From Ooceraea biroi (taxonomy: Eukaryota > Arthropoda > Insecta > Hymenoptera > Formicidae), in contig NC_039516.1 of the NCBI RefSeq assembly GCF_003672135.1, positions 11,143,838 to 11,207,837 of the forward strand: a DNA stretch of 64,000 bases, written 5' to 3'. Positions 37,820 through 51,700 of this stretch are shown piece after piece (within the stretch, counting starts at the first letter, position 1; each line of letters starts with the position of its first letter). Made by a program: the position numbers and the translations under genes. The notes beneath the pieces are model-generated. The model did not search any database. It was not told the DNA's origin and saw nothing but the letters and a program-made list of their open reading frames with translations.

Positions 37820-40036
37820 TAACACTTCCACGGATTAAATGAGCGACTGCGTTCGCGGCAAAGAACACTTTTCTATGCCAGGAGAAACAGAATTAAACGC
37901 GATGAATTCAGATCGCCGATTAGATAGCCAAGCACGAGTCTCGCATTCGTCAAATCTCGAACCAACCAAGATTTACGGATCAAGAGTAATTTAGTCGTCT
38001 TCGATAACCGGCCACCTCGACATAGGGTCCTAAAGGTGACAGAAAGTCCAGGAAGAAGGCAATTCATCAACTATCCACTCCCGCGTGTGTGTACGCGTGA
38101 ACACGAGACTTGTCTATTCCTTCGGGAATAACGACGCCGATTCGTTCGCTCGATAATCTGCCGGTATTATCTGATCGGAGATAACGACAGATTTATCGAG
38201 GAGTTGCGAGGAGTCCATCAATTTTTGCCGCTAGATTCATCTTGTTTCTCTCGCTCTCTTTGTCGTTTGTTCTGTAGACATCAACGCTTGGCTGTGAATG
38301 AGCCTCGCAAGAGTTTGATGGAAAAGAAAGTTTGACGAGCACGATGAATTAATGATATGTGAATAATGTACGGCTGATATCGAGGTAATTAGGACGTGTA
38401 ATTATTGCCTGACTGACTCGCAGTTTAGCACTCTATCTCTTAATTTAAGAATTAGATGTTGTCTTAATTTTATGTGAACTGTTTCACGCAATAACCGTTT
38501 TGGAGTCGTGAGCGTACGATGCGAATCAGTCCATTTACGCGCGCAGCACTTAACGCGATTCATTAACGCAGGAACCACGCACTATGTTTCATGAGAGATT
38601 ACGATTTCAGAATAAAACTAATAAAATAGCATATAAATAAATATCCCCCCTACTGCCGTATCGCGCGCATCTCTCCGCTCAGAGCGCGAAGGAACGATTC
38701 CGCAGCGATTACACTCATTGTCTCCTTCGCATCGCTCGCCACCGACATCGCGGCGGGCAATTAACATGTGATCTATCGCACGCCACGCTGTATATCAAAT
38801 TATAATTTACATTCTATATTGTGTGTCGCGCCGTATGTCTCGCACTGAGGGCTCTCATTGGGGGAAATAATCCGCGCGTAATGTCGTGGCGCGACGAGAG
38901 ATGCACGATAGGGATCGCAGGTGGGAAATAACGTCGCCGTAAACGCCATAAACAAAGCATGCTGAAGGCGTGGGACGTCCAGCGAAAAACCCTTATGGAT
39001 CTTCGTTAATTGTGCGGATTGAGCGGCGATCTCCTCGCCGCGATATCCGAGACTTCGCAATAATCAACTCGCCGCTGGACTGCTGCTGCTGCGCCGCACC
39101 TGCATAAATCGGCATGCTGCGATTCACACCCGGTGGCGGATTCACCGATAAGCCGTTTAAGCGCTCGCTTGAGATCCCGATTGCTCACGGGACCTTAAAA
39201 CCACCTGCGAATTATGATTGCTTGCGTCCGGAAGCGCGGAATTATTAACGAGGTTTGCGGATGGCAGTTAGGTTCCTCTCTGCTCGTTTTGAACGTTAAT
39301 ATGTTTTCCCTGCAATATTTAAATATTTTTGGAGAAAGATTTTAAATCTACTTGCGTAAAGTCTTTGTTATGAATCCGTCATTGCTGGTATTGCAAACGA
39401 TCCCGTTGTTAAAGCGAGATTAATCCGAAAGATTTATTATAATAATTGCAAGCGCAGTGTTATGGTCTCATCTATGCGAGCAATTAAAATAAATGAAACA
39501 CCCGAGAGATAAACTGAAGTCGCAAATGCGGGGAGAAAAGGTTCATCGCGGGAATCCGGTGATTATCGTAAGCGTAATAAATGCCTCGCAATTAGCATTC
39601 CATCGAGTAATGTATTCAGGTATTCGGGTGCTCCTCAGTGAGTTTATACTTCGATCCCTTCTCGGGATCACTCGTCTTTTCGATAGCTGCCATCGTGGAA
39701 TTTAAATCAGTGGTATCTAACGAACGACTCGTGAAATGCATCTAAATGCAAGGGACTTCGTTTGGGCGATCTTCAACCTCTTCTTCTCTTCAGCGTGAGA
39801 AAGTAGTCGATTAAACGAACTTTTATCGCTTCACTCCGTGCATTCTGTTACCGTCGTGCGTTGTTGCAGATCAACCGCGTATAAATATTTTCCACGCTGA
39901 ATATTCACGACTGTTGGGAATTAATTTTTCATTAAGTTTCGTGCTGAAACAGATGGTCGTTCTCGCAGAAGAGAAATCGATGAAAATTGAAATAATGAAC
40001 TGTATATGAAAGTAGATCATTACTCGGATTATTATA
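37820..40036. other. No gene recognised
   Basis: Mixed-composition DNA with short frames only. No repeat-bounded element was seen. Confidence 0.5.
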
Positions 40037-41322
40037 TTGGGTTGGCAAATAAGTTGGTTCGGTTTTTTAAGGTGGAATAAAATACAATTTTTTTGATACA
40101 CGAAATAAATTTTAATCAATTATATATTGACCATTTTTATTGATGACTTCTTGCCATCTTTCCACCAACTTCATTATGCCGCGTTCGTAAAACATCTGAG
40201 GCTTATCGGCGAAAAACCAATCCAGGTGTCTTTTGACGTTCTCTTCATCCTTGAAGATTTTTCCGTTCAAAGAGTTCTGCGACGACCGGAATAAATGATA
40301 ATCGGAAGGGGCCAGGTCCGGTGAATACGCAGGATGAGGCAAAACATCCCAGCCAAGACTGAGTAATTTGTTCCGAGTTGTCAATGATGTGTGAGGTCTG
40401 GCGTTATTGTGGTGGAAGACAACACCTTTTCGATTTATCAATTCTGGACGTTTTTTGCGGAGTGCTTGGTCCAATTTTGTTAACTGCGAGCAGTATGTGG
40501 TTGAATCAATCGTTTTGCTTGACGGTAACAGCTCGTAGTAAATGACACCTTTGAAATCCTACCATACGGAGAGCATGATCTTCTTCGGATGCAATCCTGC
40601 CTTCGAGGTTGTTTGTGGTGGCTCGCTGCTGTGTCCCCATGATCCTTTCCGCGTTACATTCTCATAGACGACCCATTTTTCATCTCCTGTCACTAACCGC
40701 TTCAAAAATGGATCGTTTTCTTGACGTTTCCGCAACAAATCGCAGATGGATATGCGAGTGGCCAAGTTGGCCTCGGTTAATTCATGCGGCACCCATACAT
40801 TGAGCCGAGAACGTATCCCAGTTGGCGCAAATTGTTTTCTACGCTTGTATGAGATACATTAAGTGCTGTAGCAATCTCTCGCACCGATTGGGATGGATTT
40901 TTATCGATGATAGCTTTGACATTACTTGAATCAATCTCGATCGGGCGACCGGAGCGAGGCGCATCATTGACGTCGAAATCTCCAGAACGGAATTTGGCGA
41001 ACCACTTTTGACATACGCGTTCTGTTAAGGCATCATCTCCATAAACACGGCATATCTTTTTATGAGCCTTTGCAGCTCGTTTGCTCTTCTTGAAATAATA
41101 GAGCAAAATATGACGATAATGCACGTTATTTACTTCCATTTTTACAGCTACGCAGCACACACAATATTGATGTTAGTCAAACCAAAATTTACAGAAAGGT
41201 TATGTGAAACATGTACTTTCAAATGCACTCTGAAGTTGCGCGATAGTGTCGAGAAAAACAAGAGTGAATTGGAAAGAAGTTGCACCGAAGCAAAAACCGA
41301 ACGAACTTATTTGCCAACCTAA
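40037..41322 (-). mobile_element. Full-length mariner, second family
   Basis: 1286 bp. Inverted repeats at 40037-40067 and 41292-41322 (TTGGGTTGGCAAATAAGTTG and its counterpart) differ at 2 of 31 bases. TA dinucleotides at 40035-40036 and 41323-41324 are the target duplication. The minus-strand transposase is clearly related to, but distinct from, the one at 1829-2867, so this is a separate mariner family or lineage. Confidence 0.95.
40112..41139 (-). pseudogene. Broken mariner transposase, catalytic Asp changed to Asn
   Basis: It starts at Met 41137-41139 (MEVNNVHYRHILLYYFKK) and ends at the stop at 40112. The helix-turn-helix (SGRPIEIDSS, SVREIATALNVS) is present. A one-base loss in the A-run near 40808-40811 shifts the frame just before the VPHEL linker. 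TGDEKW follows, with the first catalytic Asp intact. A TAG at 40559-40561 replaces a Trp codon in the VWWDFKG motif. The second catalytic motif reads HHNNARPH: codon 40406-40408 is AAT where the family has GAT, so the Asp is lost. The third motif APSDYHLF is intact. The copy is dead on three counts. Family role: cut-and-paste transposition at TA sites. Confidence 0.93.
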
Positions 41323-41324
41323 TA

Positions 41325-41427
41325 CATTTTGTAATTAGAACGAGCAATACTAAAATTTTCTGTGAAACAAGAAAAGTCTGAAAAATCAACGTCTTCAATC
41401 GATAAATTCCGAATTGCGTCTAGTAAC

Positions 41428-41466
<39 letters not shown>

Positions 41467-44400
41467 GGATGCAATGTTTTTAACTTTCACAAGAAAGCAC
41501 GCATAGACGAGGAGGACTTTACAAAGCTCATCGTTGCGCCGTGTCGAGTGAACCGGGAGTGTGGGAGAAATGGGAACGGCCCAATATCCGCTAATGACTT
41601 TTTAAGTGTGCTCCAGGTAGACGGCACGGCATGTTCTGAAGCTGCCCTAATCTGACTTTAATTCATCCTACCGTTACCCTATCAAAAGTATCCAGTAGCC
41701 TCTCCCATTTTTTCTCTCGCCTATCGCTCGTCTACTACGCCCTTTTTTCTTGCGACGTAACTCGAATGTGATTGATCACGGGAATCGCGGAGGAAGATAC
41801 CGGAAATCATCTTTTTTGTGCAGCCTCGCGTCCGATTCATCCGCGCGACTTTCCTATCGAATTACGAGTTTCATCAGCTCACGCATACGTACAAAAAAAA
41901 ATGAAATGATCTCCGACTAACATTTAATGTCTTATTAATTAACATGTACGCGTATCTGTGTATGTCAATCGATTACATCTACTTCACTAATAATCTACGC
42001 GATTATTTACTAAAGCCTTCTCGCCGCGCAGTAAAATGTGATTCGCCAAAGTAGACGTGGTGGATCCGTTCAGTCTTCCGACGAGAAAACGTCGATCGAA
42101 AAAAGAGAGAACGCAACGGAAGCACACTGGACTTCCGACATAGAGTTTCGTAAACCTGGGCTAGAGAGAAAGAAAGTGACTTTGGTGGCGGAACAACTTT
42201 CGACATCCTGTGCCGAACAATCGACCATATGCTGCGCCGAATGCCGGTCGAATACTGACACCCGAATTAGTGGTTTTCAGCCGCAACGTCAAACAATGCG
42301 CTGTCCAGCGTCGAGAATGCAATTGCAGCCGGCGATCGGCACGAAACTTTCGTACCACACGCGTCAGGTTGTATTTTGTTTCTCGTATACGCACGCATGC
42401 ATGTCCGAAACGCTGCAAATAGTGATTTCCACCAAATGATTATGAGAAATGCGCGAGTCTATAATACAGCTTTTGATAACGTAAAAAAATAAATGGCGAG
42501 GTACTTCATTTTCGCGTTCCGTTTTTGGGCTCAAGAGCTTAAGAGTTGGTATCAAAGTTTGTAAAACATCATATGTCATACAATACTCGTTGAACGTTTC
42601 GATCCTGTTTCAGATTTATTTTTCAATGGACAATTAAAGATAGTTAAAGATAATGAAAAATGAAAAAGTTAAAGACATAAATTGAATGTTTGAGATATTC
42701 GTATCAGCTATCGCGTTTTGGATTCTACTTATGCAAATAATTTCTATTAATTATTTGAGGTTTATTTCATTTTCTTAGCTCTCTTTCTTGATGTTCCCCT
42801 TAAGCAAAAATTACCTTATCCAGCGAGAGCGAAGGAATCATTGAAAAAGAGAGCGTCTCGAAGGTCTTCCTTCCCTACCTCTGCCGCGAATTGATGTACT
42901 GTAATTTAATGCCAAATGCGACGGATAACGAGAAGCAGATAACGAGTTGATGCATGCGCGGCTCGCTCTCCGGAAATCATGTTCTCAATCCGGAATAATT
43001 TCTCAAGTAACTCCGCATCGATAGCACGTAATGGATGATCACTAATCTCGCATAATTTCGCGAATAAAATGAAACAACCAATCAATTTGCGTCGTTAACC
43101 CGCGCATTTACATTGAGAGATCTCAAATTATAGAGCGCACTTTACTCGCGATCATTTATCACGCGCTCGCGCGAAGCTCGACGCAAGTTCCTTGAGTTCA
43201 CAGACAATTAAAAAGCTCCAAGCGATTAAACAGCTTTAATTTACTTAACAATAATGCGACGTTTTGTGCGTCCAGGTAGTTTAGCAAAATTAATTTTACT
43301 CAATCGGGCATAATCTATCGGTGTTACATCATCTCCCAGGATGTGATAAAGTTGGACGACCAGCACTGTCGTCGATCATGGCCAAGTGCGATGCTCCGCG
43401 ATAGACTGTCGCAGGGCTCCTACACTCAATTAGTTCCGGCATCGCGCGGTACGCATCATCCCAATAACGCGCTTGTGCTGGCATAATAATTCCGTTTGTC
43501 ACGCTAGTTACGCGCTCCACATAGCCGTCGTCGTGCGGTAGAGATCGCGCGCGTTTCGAACGCGCGCAACTACTTGCCGCATAAGGCTGCCGCATTGTAG
43601 GCCGAAGGGGAGATTCGACTGCAAGGACCGCTCCGTCTTTTCCGTCCTGCGATTCCCTGATCAGTACACGTCGAGCTACGTTGTGCTGTCATAAGTGTGT
43701 GTTTAATTTAATTCATCGCTATCTAGACGGGACGCGGAATATTTAATTAATGACTTAATATTTCTTCCTATAAAATCCTATGGAAAATTGCGGTGAAGAA
43801 GTATTATAAAACAGAACAAGAATAACGAGGCGGTAAAATTCGATTTGGATGGATTTTACCGAAAATCTTTTCTCCGTTTCTCGAAACGAGGAAGACGACT
43901 GATGATTGCAGTCACAGCTGGTGCGCGACCGGCGAATCGATTCCCCGAAATCGATCTATAATAATTCCGTATCGGGAGCGTGGAATTTCGTATCCTGTTA
44001 GGGCTTAATCGGCGACGGGATCCTCTCGTGCGCGCCCAACGGTCCGCGCCGCGCGTAATGGCGTACGATCTCCGCAGCGCGGCGTAATCGACATATTATA
44101 CGCGATATTCCCGGGCGCGCGCGTTAACGGGAGCGTAAAGCATCGTTCTCTCGTTACGCGCGCGCCGCATTAGACACGTTAACACGTAAAACGGAAGACG
44201 TGTGCGCTGCACTGCGTGCGCTATTATACCCGCTCGCGCGCGCTAGCGCCGCCGGAAGAACCGTCTCGAAGCAAAGCGTCGCGAGATGTACTTTGCGTAT
44301 CATTTCCTAAAACTTAATTATTACACTCGCCGCGACTGAAATTAATCACGCGCGAAGCGCGGCAGATAATCTCCGACGCGGATGCGTAAGCAGAATATGA

Positions 44401-47400
44401 TCGCGAAAAATGGACTGATTGTGAGCAGAGTGCAACTCCGAAGCGGAGGGATGGGATAGAGATACGAGACATGTACATGCGTGATTAAAATAAGATTTTA
44501 TTTTAATCTTTTCTTAAATATACAAAACTTTTAAACATGAAGATCCATGTAACATTTGATTTTGCATCGTTGAAACATGTATAAACTATGAAATATGTGC
44601 GCGAAAACTGTCATTAATTTCTTGGTAATAAGAGCATCTTCAATTTTAATCTTCAGTCTATCAGAGAAACATTAATCTGATTAACGAAAAGTTTTATTAA
44701 TGGGAGTCCCTATAACGCTTTCTTCAATTGATCATGACACCCGATACTGGCAAGTTCGCAAATCCACGTAACGTCAACGTCATGCACATTATCGTCGAAC
44801 GTTCCTTCGTTTCCGTAACGGGCAATTTCGATTGCACAATAACAATTCGACTGCAGTCGCAGTTCGCCGGCGAACGGACACTTGTGACGCATTAATTGTC
44901 GAGTACGCGAATTTTTCGCCGCGAGACGAAACGTACCGCGAGGTATAAAACCACCGCGGGATTTCCGCGTTATGTGGACTGGAAACGAGATCTGCGCCGC
45001 TAACGATACGTGGAATGCGTTTTCACGCTCCACGCATGGTTGACCCGCGAGGAGTGATTTTGTGGAGCTAGGTAAATAGCCATTTTCGCAATTTATTAGG
45101 TGCGCTCGTTGCTCATTAGTAGATTCGGTCTTACAGTGCCAGCCGTGTAGCTTTTTTTTATTCATGAAACGACGGTTGTTTGTCGGTAAAAATTGCTGCC
45201 TTACATGTGCACGAAGTAGTTCAGTACTTATGTATTTCGTCCGGCTCGTTCCTCCGATCTCCATCGTGTATACGGTGTTTCCCCGCTGCGAGAGGAGCGA
45301 AATTGCGGGGGGCCGTAATGTTGGCGTTTTGTACGATGATACGTTTCACGCGAATGTTTCGCGCGCGTGCATAATTGGCTTCCAATGCGGGATTGATATT
45401 AACTTCATTCGCAGATAGCATGTCGCGATACGACGACGAGGATATATTTCTTTCAACGTTCACCTGCCTCCCAATGGCGTGATGAGGGATATTTTACATG
45501 GTAGCGCGATGATTTACGACGGAATTTGCTCGGAAGTTTTATTTTCCAGGTTGCGGGGTTGAGCGGTTGTACGGCGGTTTTTGTCCTGAATGGCTTCAAT
45601 GCGGCATGAATGAACGCTGGGAAAATCTCGAGCCGGGCAAACGGATGCAATCGTGAATCCAACCGGTATTGTTACCGGTGCCAGATCGCACCGCGGATAG
45701 TCGTTTATTAGATTCAGCGCCTCGCATTGAGATCTGCCACTTGCGGGCCGTTAAATGGCTTTCGTAATACCCCTCGTGATAATTGTTCACGCGGTGTCGC
45801 ACGGTGTATACGTGTGTCGTACGACAATTGCTGCGAGTGACATAACATACGGTCTGTTCTAATCCGTGCTACCTACAAATAGAAATATTTTTATATATTA
45901 TAGTTATTTATAATGAAAATTTGCTAATAATAAATTATGATAATATAAAGATAATAATAATAAGTAATTAATTTTCTATAAATTGATTCTGTTTGAAGAC
46001 AGATTTTTCAAAAGAGTTATTGTCAGGAGAATTAGTTTCAATGTGTTTGCTATGGCAATTGTTACTTTGTCATTTAATTTATTCTACGAAAAGTAATTGA
46101 CAAAAGCAGACATTGATCAAAAACCACAAAAGATTCCAAAATTGTGAAGGGTCTGTATATTAGTTTCTGGAACACCTATTTATTATATGAATATGCAATC
46201 GGATATTGAGACTGCGGTCGCGCTATGGACTGCCGGCTGCACGTGTCACTTCCGGTGGACGTGGAACGAAATTTTCACTTTTCCATTAGAATGTAATTAT
46301 CGCCAGTGGGCCCCTGAAAACCACCTGAACCATTATCCACGGTGGACAAGTCATAATTTTTCGGCCACGTGACCGATACCCACGTATCGTCCCGTAGGAT
46401 CTGACTCGATAAAATCAGTTCACCGTCTCTCACGAAACATGAAAAGCCGTTGACGCAAAATGTAATTAAGCGCGATGGAAAATTCTCAGTCTGCATAATT
46501 TACTCGAGATCGATCGATAAACGAAGCGCCTCACTTCAACGGAAGTCGAAATTGGCCAGGGAACGATCGCTGCAGCTCCGAAGTTCAAACAATAGTTTCA
46601 CTCGTCCCATAATTTACAATTATACATATAACAATAACATAGCTATTAACATCATATTCGCATTTTTTCGAAAGAGTATAATTATATGCAATTTTATATT
46701 TTATTATCTATATGTCATAGAATGCCGTATATTTTCCAATTACGTATTCGTTCATCGAGAGATCGGTCGATCATTTCGACGACCGAGCACCTTCATTTTC
46801 CTCGTCTAAATTGGGCACTCAGACGGTCTAACTATTTGCGAGTGCACGAGAGATCCCATTTATAATCCATCTCCGGGTAGTGACAGACAATCGTGTGTGC
46901 TCCATTTTAGCTGCCATTTCGCGTCTTTCGCGTGAGAAGGGATCGGTCCAAGGTCGAAGGCGAAGCACTCCCAGGCAGCTTTCCTCTCCGCCCTTCTCGG
47001 GGTGCTCTCGTCCTCCTTTTCTCTCTTTCATTCTCTCTCTCTCTCTCTGCCTCTCTCCCGAGTATATATCACCCTCATACGCGCGGCAGCTATCGGGGTG
47101 ACCATCCCTCCTGCGCGGTGGGAGCTTCCATTGCTACCCCATGCTGTCTGCCACCCCGGAACTCGGCCAGCGCGGTGTATCTACCCTCGAAAATCCATAG
47201 TGGACCCACCCTCGGCGGCGCCTGCGCATCTCCCGGCTCCATTCCGGTAACCAATCCCTCGTTCTCGCTCCCGGAACACCATCGGCGAGCGCACATAAAG
47301 CTGACGTTAAGCAAAAGCAGCTAATAATACTATATCATGATGTGATACTATATCTGATGAATGTACGTGTCGAACATAATTGAAGAATTGGGTGTATGAA

Positions 47401-48219
47401 AATAATTGGATAAGTAAAACGATCGATGAACTGTGACATTACACTAAAGCAAGATTGGCAGGCTATATTTAGAATTTTTATGCAATAATATATAAATGCA
47501 TAGCATAATTTGATAAACCATTCATCGAGTGTTTCAAATATCTTGTATAGTCAAAGTAGTCAAATATATTTATTAGACTACTATGTAACCAAATTTATGA
47601 TCAAATTTTAATAATAGAAAGGAGAATCTAGTTACTAAAGAAAGTTTTTAGAGAAAGGTTCTCGGATTTTTCTTCGGCAGTTGTTGCCATTCTTTTCTTG
47701 TTGCTTGCCATGAGATTTTGTACGGTACCCTTAAAATATCGATCGATCACGAGCTTTAAATCATCGGCCATGCTTTGTCCACTTATCTTCCGCTTTTCGT
47801 GGAGGATGGCAGTGCACAAAACAGGCTTTAATACGAGCACCGAGGCAACCTTGACTGGGATTTAGCCGCCTGATGGATTCGAGGATGGCGTGCAGTGAGA
47901 GCTTCCGACCGTCTGAAAACGCGCCACCTTGTAACTCATGTTATTTAATTCTAATCAGTCAGTCGCTTACGCGCGCGTGGAATTAGACCGCGCGGGAGTG
48001 TATCCAATTTATAACTCCTAATCGAATGATGGGTTAATTAATTATGTTTTTCAGCGACGAGTACTTGGTAGTTTTCCCCTTTTCTTATTATTATACTTTT
48101 ATGCAAATAATTCTCATTGCCGATATAAAAAGAATAATTTGATTTTAGTTTATAGTTTTGATTGATATAATTTCATGATATAATTATATCATAAAGTATC
48201 GTAATTATAATCATATTAA
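41325..48219. other. No gene recognised
   Basis: CpG-rich blocks (strongest about 44020-44260) and AT-rich blocks (about 45880-46180 and 46610-46720). The 184-codon frame at 44710-45264 minus has no domain and overlaps frames on the other strand. A CT microsatellite lies at 41435-41464. Confidence 0.5.
41435..41464. repeat. (CT)n microsatellite
   Basis: An uninterrupted TC/CT run of about 30 nt, just downstream of the mariner. Confidence 0.95.
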
Positions 48220-48794
48220 CTGGCGCTTGTTCCTCGCGCGCTTTGCGCGCTCGGTATATTTGGTATATTTGCTTTAAACACGCAAATGAAAAAGTTCTCG
48301 AGTTTAAAATTTTTCTTTTCAGAGGAGTTCTGAGTTGATGATATCATTATTTTTTATATTGCCTAGAGTTCTCTGCTATTGAAAATACCGTAAACTCAGA
48401 AATGAAACAGTTCTCGAGTTTAAAATTTTTTCTTCTCAGAGGAGTTCTGAGTTGATGATATCATTATTTTTTATATTGCCTAGAGTTCTCTACTATTGAA
48501 AATCCTGTAAAACCAGAAATGAAAAAGTTCTAGTCCGTAGAAATTTATTTATTACTAGCTGGCGCTTGTTCCTCGCGCGCTCGGTATATTTGGAAAATAT
48601 AAAGCATAAAGAACGTATTTTTTTGCGACGCGCACATTTTTAGAAGTTGCAAGACGATTGCACATAGTCTATGTTACTCAGGAAGATCTAAGCTATCCAC
48701 CAGTGAAAGAATTTTTCAAATCGGTTTAGTAGTTTCTGAGATTACCCCGAACAATGGAACAAGCTTTACCTCTTTATATATTAGTATAGATATA
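48220..48794 (+). repeat. RTE-like retroposon fragments with repeated head motif
   Basis: The 22-nt motif beginning CTGGCGCTTGTTCCTCGC occurs at 48220-48241 and again at 48559-48580, each followed by TCGGTATATTTGG-like sequence. After the second copy comes a stretch containing AAATCGGTTTAGTAGTTTC, GAGATTACCCCGAACAA and the end CTCTTTATATATTAGTATAG. This style of 3' end is known from RTE-clade non-LTR retrotransposons and SINEs that use them. No reverse transcriptase frame is present, so this is a 5'-truncated tail. The classification rests on memory of such tails and needs a repeat-library search. Confidence 0.5.
48286..48530. repeat. 116-117 bp tandem repeat, two units plus a partial third
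   Basis: Units start ATGAAAAAGTTCTCGAG (48286), ATGAAACAGTTCTCGAG (48402) and ATGAAAAAGTTCTAG (48519). Units 1 and 2 are nearly identical through GAGTTGATGATATCATT and CCTAGAGTTCTCT. The array lies between the two retroposon head motifs. Confidence 0.92.
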
Positions 48795-51700
48795 GATTAT
48801 CGAAAATTATATCTAAAAATTATACTGTAAGATATAAGTTATCTCAAAAATCTTAAATACTGAAGATGAAGCCAATCAACACTGGTTCATATTATAATAC
48901 AACATTGCGCGATACACCCGCAGAATTTATTTTATATCTCACAAAATGAATATGCAGAAAGTAGTCAGTGTTTCGCAGTCGGGTGGAAGCGGAGCTTCTC
49001 GAGCGAATTTCTTCGAAAAGTCGGTGAACCTGTCTCCCCTCAAGGAAAACGTCGTCGAAAATTACCATGGTGGTATACTAGGATGAAAATTGCCAGGAGA
49101 CCTTTCCTTAACGACCACGGCAATATCGCCCACCATTAGGTGGTGTCTGCGGTATATATCCACGTATGTTTCGAGTGCGTTACAGTGTCACGGTTCGCGG
49201 AGTCGATACGCATCTACGCAACTGGCCTAATGCCGCAACGATAATGTGTTATGCGTGTGGATTACCGGGAGGGGCGCAAAGACTTGACACGTTATCACCT
49301 GGCCTACCAGGCAAACCGAAATTATGCGTCACTTCTAGCTCGCAATGATCGATAAACGTGTGAGATGAAGCAGTCGAGTTCCTATTCTTACTTGCGTTTA
49401 ACTAACCTTTCTCATTTTGTCAAATCATAGAATTATATCAAAAATTGCAGGCTTTCCCATTGTTCATTATTATAATTCGATTTGGCTTCCGGATTGGAAC
49501 CACATTTTTTAATCACTTTAGTTTCAAAGTAATAAAAAGCGCGGCTGCAAGCCGCCAGCAAGCCTAGTCACGTCATCCCAGAAATATATTTAAACACAAT
49601 CTTCCCTTAAACATATGTAAATATATGTAAAGTATAAATTCAATCTCCAAAGCATCAATTTAATTTCTCTGAACTAAATAAAACCAGATAAGTCTGATTT
49701 TGCGTTGGGATCAAGTTGAGACACAACTTTCGAACGCGTGACACGAATTTCTGCCGGTAATAACGGCGAATAAACGTTGATTGCGTAACGATGCCGTACG
49801 TTCCTCGGGCAATAGTACGCGGGATGCGCGCGCGTTGCATTGTTACTTCGGATCTATAATCTTTTTTATCTATCTGTCATCAAGGTACGGTAACTGTGCA
49901 TCCACGGATAATGGCATAGCGTCGGGCCTCGTTTGTATTTCCGAGGCAGCTATAATCGTGCACACGGACGGGGGTCCGACTATAAGCCATATTCAGTTAC
50001 ACATGTTCGCACGGCTTCTCGTTTCTACCGGTGCTTTCGGTGTCTGTAAGCACACCACGCGCGTTATGCAAGACTGACCGAGTGTACTGCCCGCGCAATT
50101 TCCATATCATTGCTGATTTCGTTTGAATAATCCTCGGCCTAATGAAGGAATAGAAACGCTCGCTTAATTAGCCTAATCTGCATGTAAATAATAGGTAAAC
50201 ACACATACGGAACCATATGAAACTATCCTTTGGCGTTTTATCGCATTTTTATCCTGCTCAAGAGAAACTAGTAGAATGGGGTAGGGATGGAGTGAACGCT
50301 CGCTCTTATTTCGGTGCTCGTACAAGGTCTAACGTGATCACAGTTTTCAGAAATAAGGAAGCAATAGGCGAGGATATAACAAATCTAGTATCTATCTTGG
50401 ATTACTACATAACTCTGGATTGAAGACATCATTTACATCTTTCGTCACGCCTTACGTTATATTTTGCATTATTAATTCCGTGTAGAATTTTTCCCATAGT
50501 GTGTATATTAGTACTTTACAAAATTTAAACTCTAGTGAAACTAAAACTAGTGAAACTTTTACAAGAGAAATTATATTTTACGCAGCAAGGATGCTAATAA
50601 TTTATCGAGTATATCGCGCGATATTCCTCGGCCAGAAAAGCACTAGACTATCGTTTTCGGAGATCGAAGATGCCGTTGTCGTCCGCGAATCTTTGAAAGA
50701 GGTAAACGATTGAAAAAGCGCTGCCTTTGATTAAAATGCTCAGGGGTTAGAAAGCGTGATGAATGAGATTGTCGGCCGCGTACGGCGCGGCGCGCCAAGA
50801 GGAACTCTATTAATTATTAGACGACGCCAAATCCATTATATCCGGGACGAGGAGCGACTGAGGTCCGCAAGGAGTAGGCTCATTCCGGATATCATTAGTA
50901 CTTTGCCGGACTTTTGGTTCCTTCTCTTTCCTCATCTCGATCTCCTCCCCCAGCAGCGCAAAACAGAGCTAATTATTGGGCCCGCGGATGCGAGGCCGGA
51001 GCAACATCACGTGGACGACCGCGTGGATCCGACATTAACCGCGCGTTCAGTGGACCTCGTCGGATCCATTGGACCCTGACGTTAGTAAAACTATGCTCCC
51101 ATATACAGGATATCATGCAGAATTTTTTAAATATTTCTTCAAGCACGGATGTTTGAAGAGAAAATTAAGAGAATAGGTAAATATTAATGTTGCAGTTACA
51201 GTGATACGGAATACTGAAAATTAGCGAATGAATAAATAAATTGGAACATCTTGTGCCTCAGTTAGTGTCGCAAAATACTTAAAGAGCAAGGTGTTGATCA
51301 TATTTGTTCGAGAATAAAAATCTTGGTTGAATCATATCCTTCTTCAATTAAATAACTTCTTCAAATTGCAAATTGCACGTACGGATCCAGTTTTCATTAA
51401 GAAGCCACACATATCGATACTAAAAGTGTGCTCCGGGATATAAATAGAGTTCCGGGAATTCTCGATCGTTAGACTATAAGATAATAATCTCCCCGCTGAG
51501 TGATCACAGGCAATTTAGCGCCGTGCACGTTGATGATACAGCTCTTACACATTGTTGGGTCGTCGGTGAGTATCAACACGTCGTTTCCTCCCCAGCGTTT
51601 TTGCATTACAACGTGCATTCCCTTCATGACGGGAATTTTCAGCGTAGGTACTGGAATTACCTCAATTTTGACAAGTCGAGTGTGAAGTACAAAGAAAGGA

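Noticed and set aside
44710..45264. 184-codon open frame on the minus strand
   Set aside because: No recognisable domain, and plus-strand frames cover part of it. Most likely chance in CpG-rich DNA.
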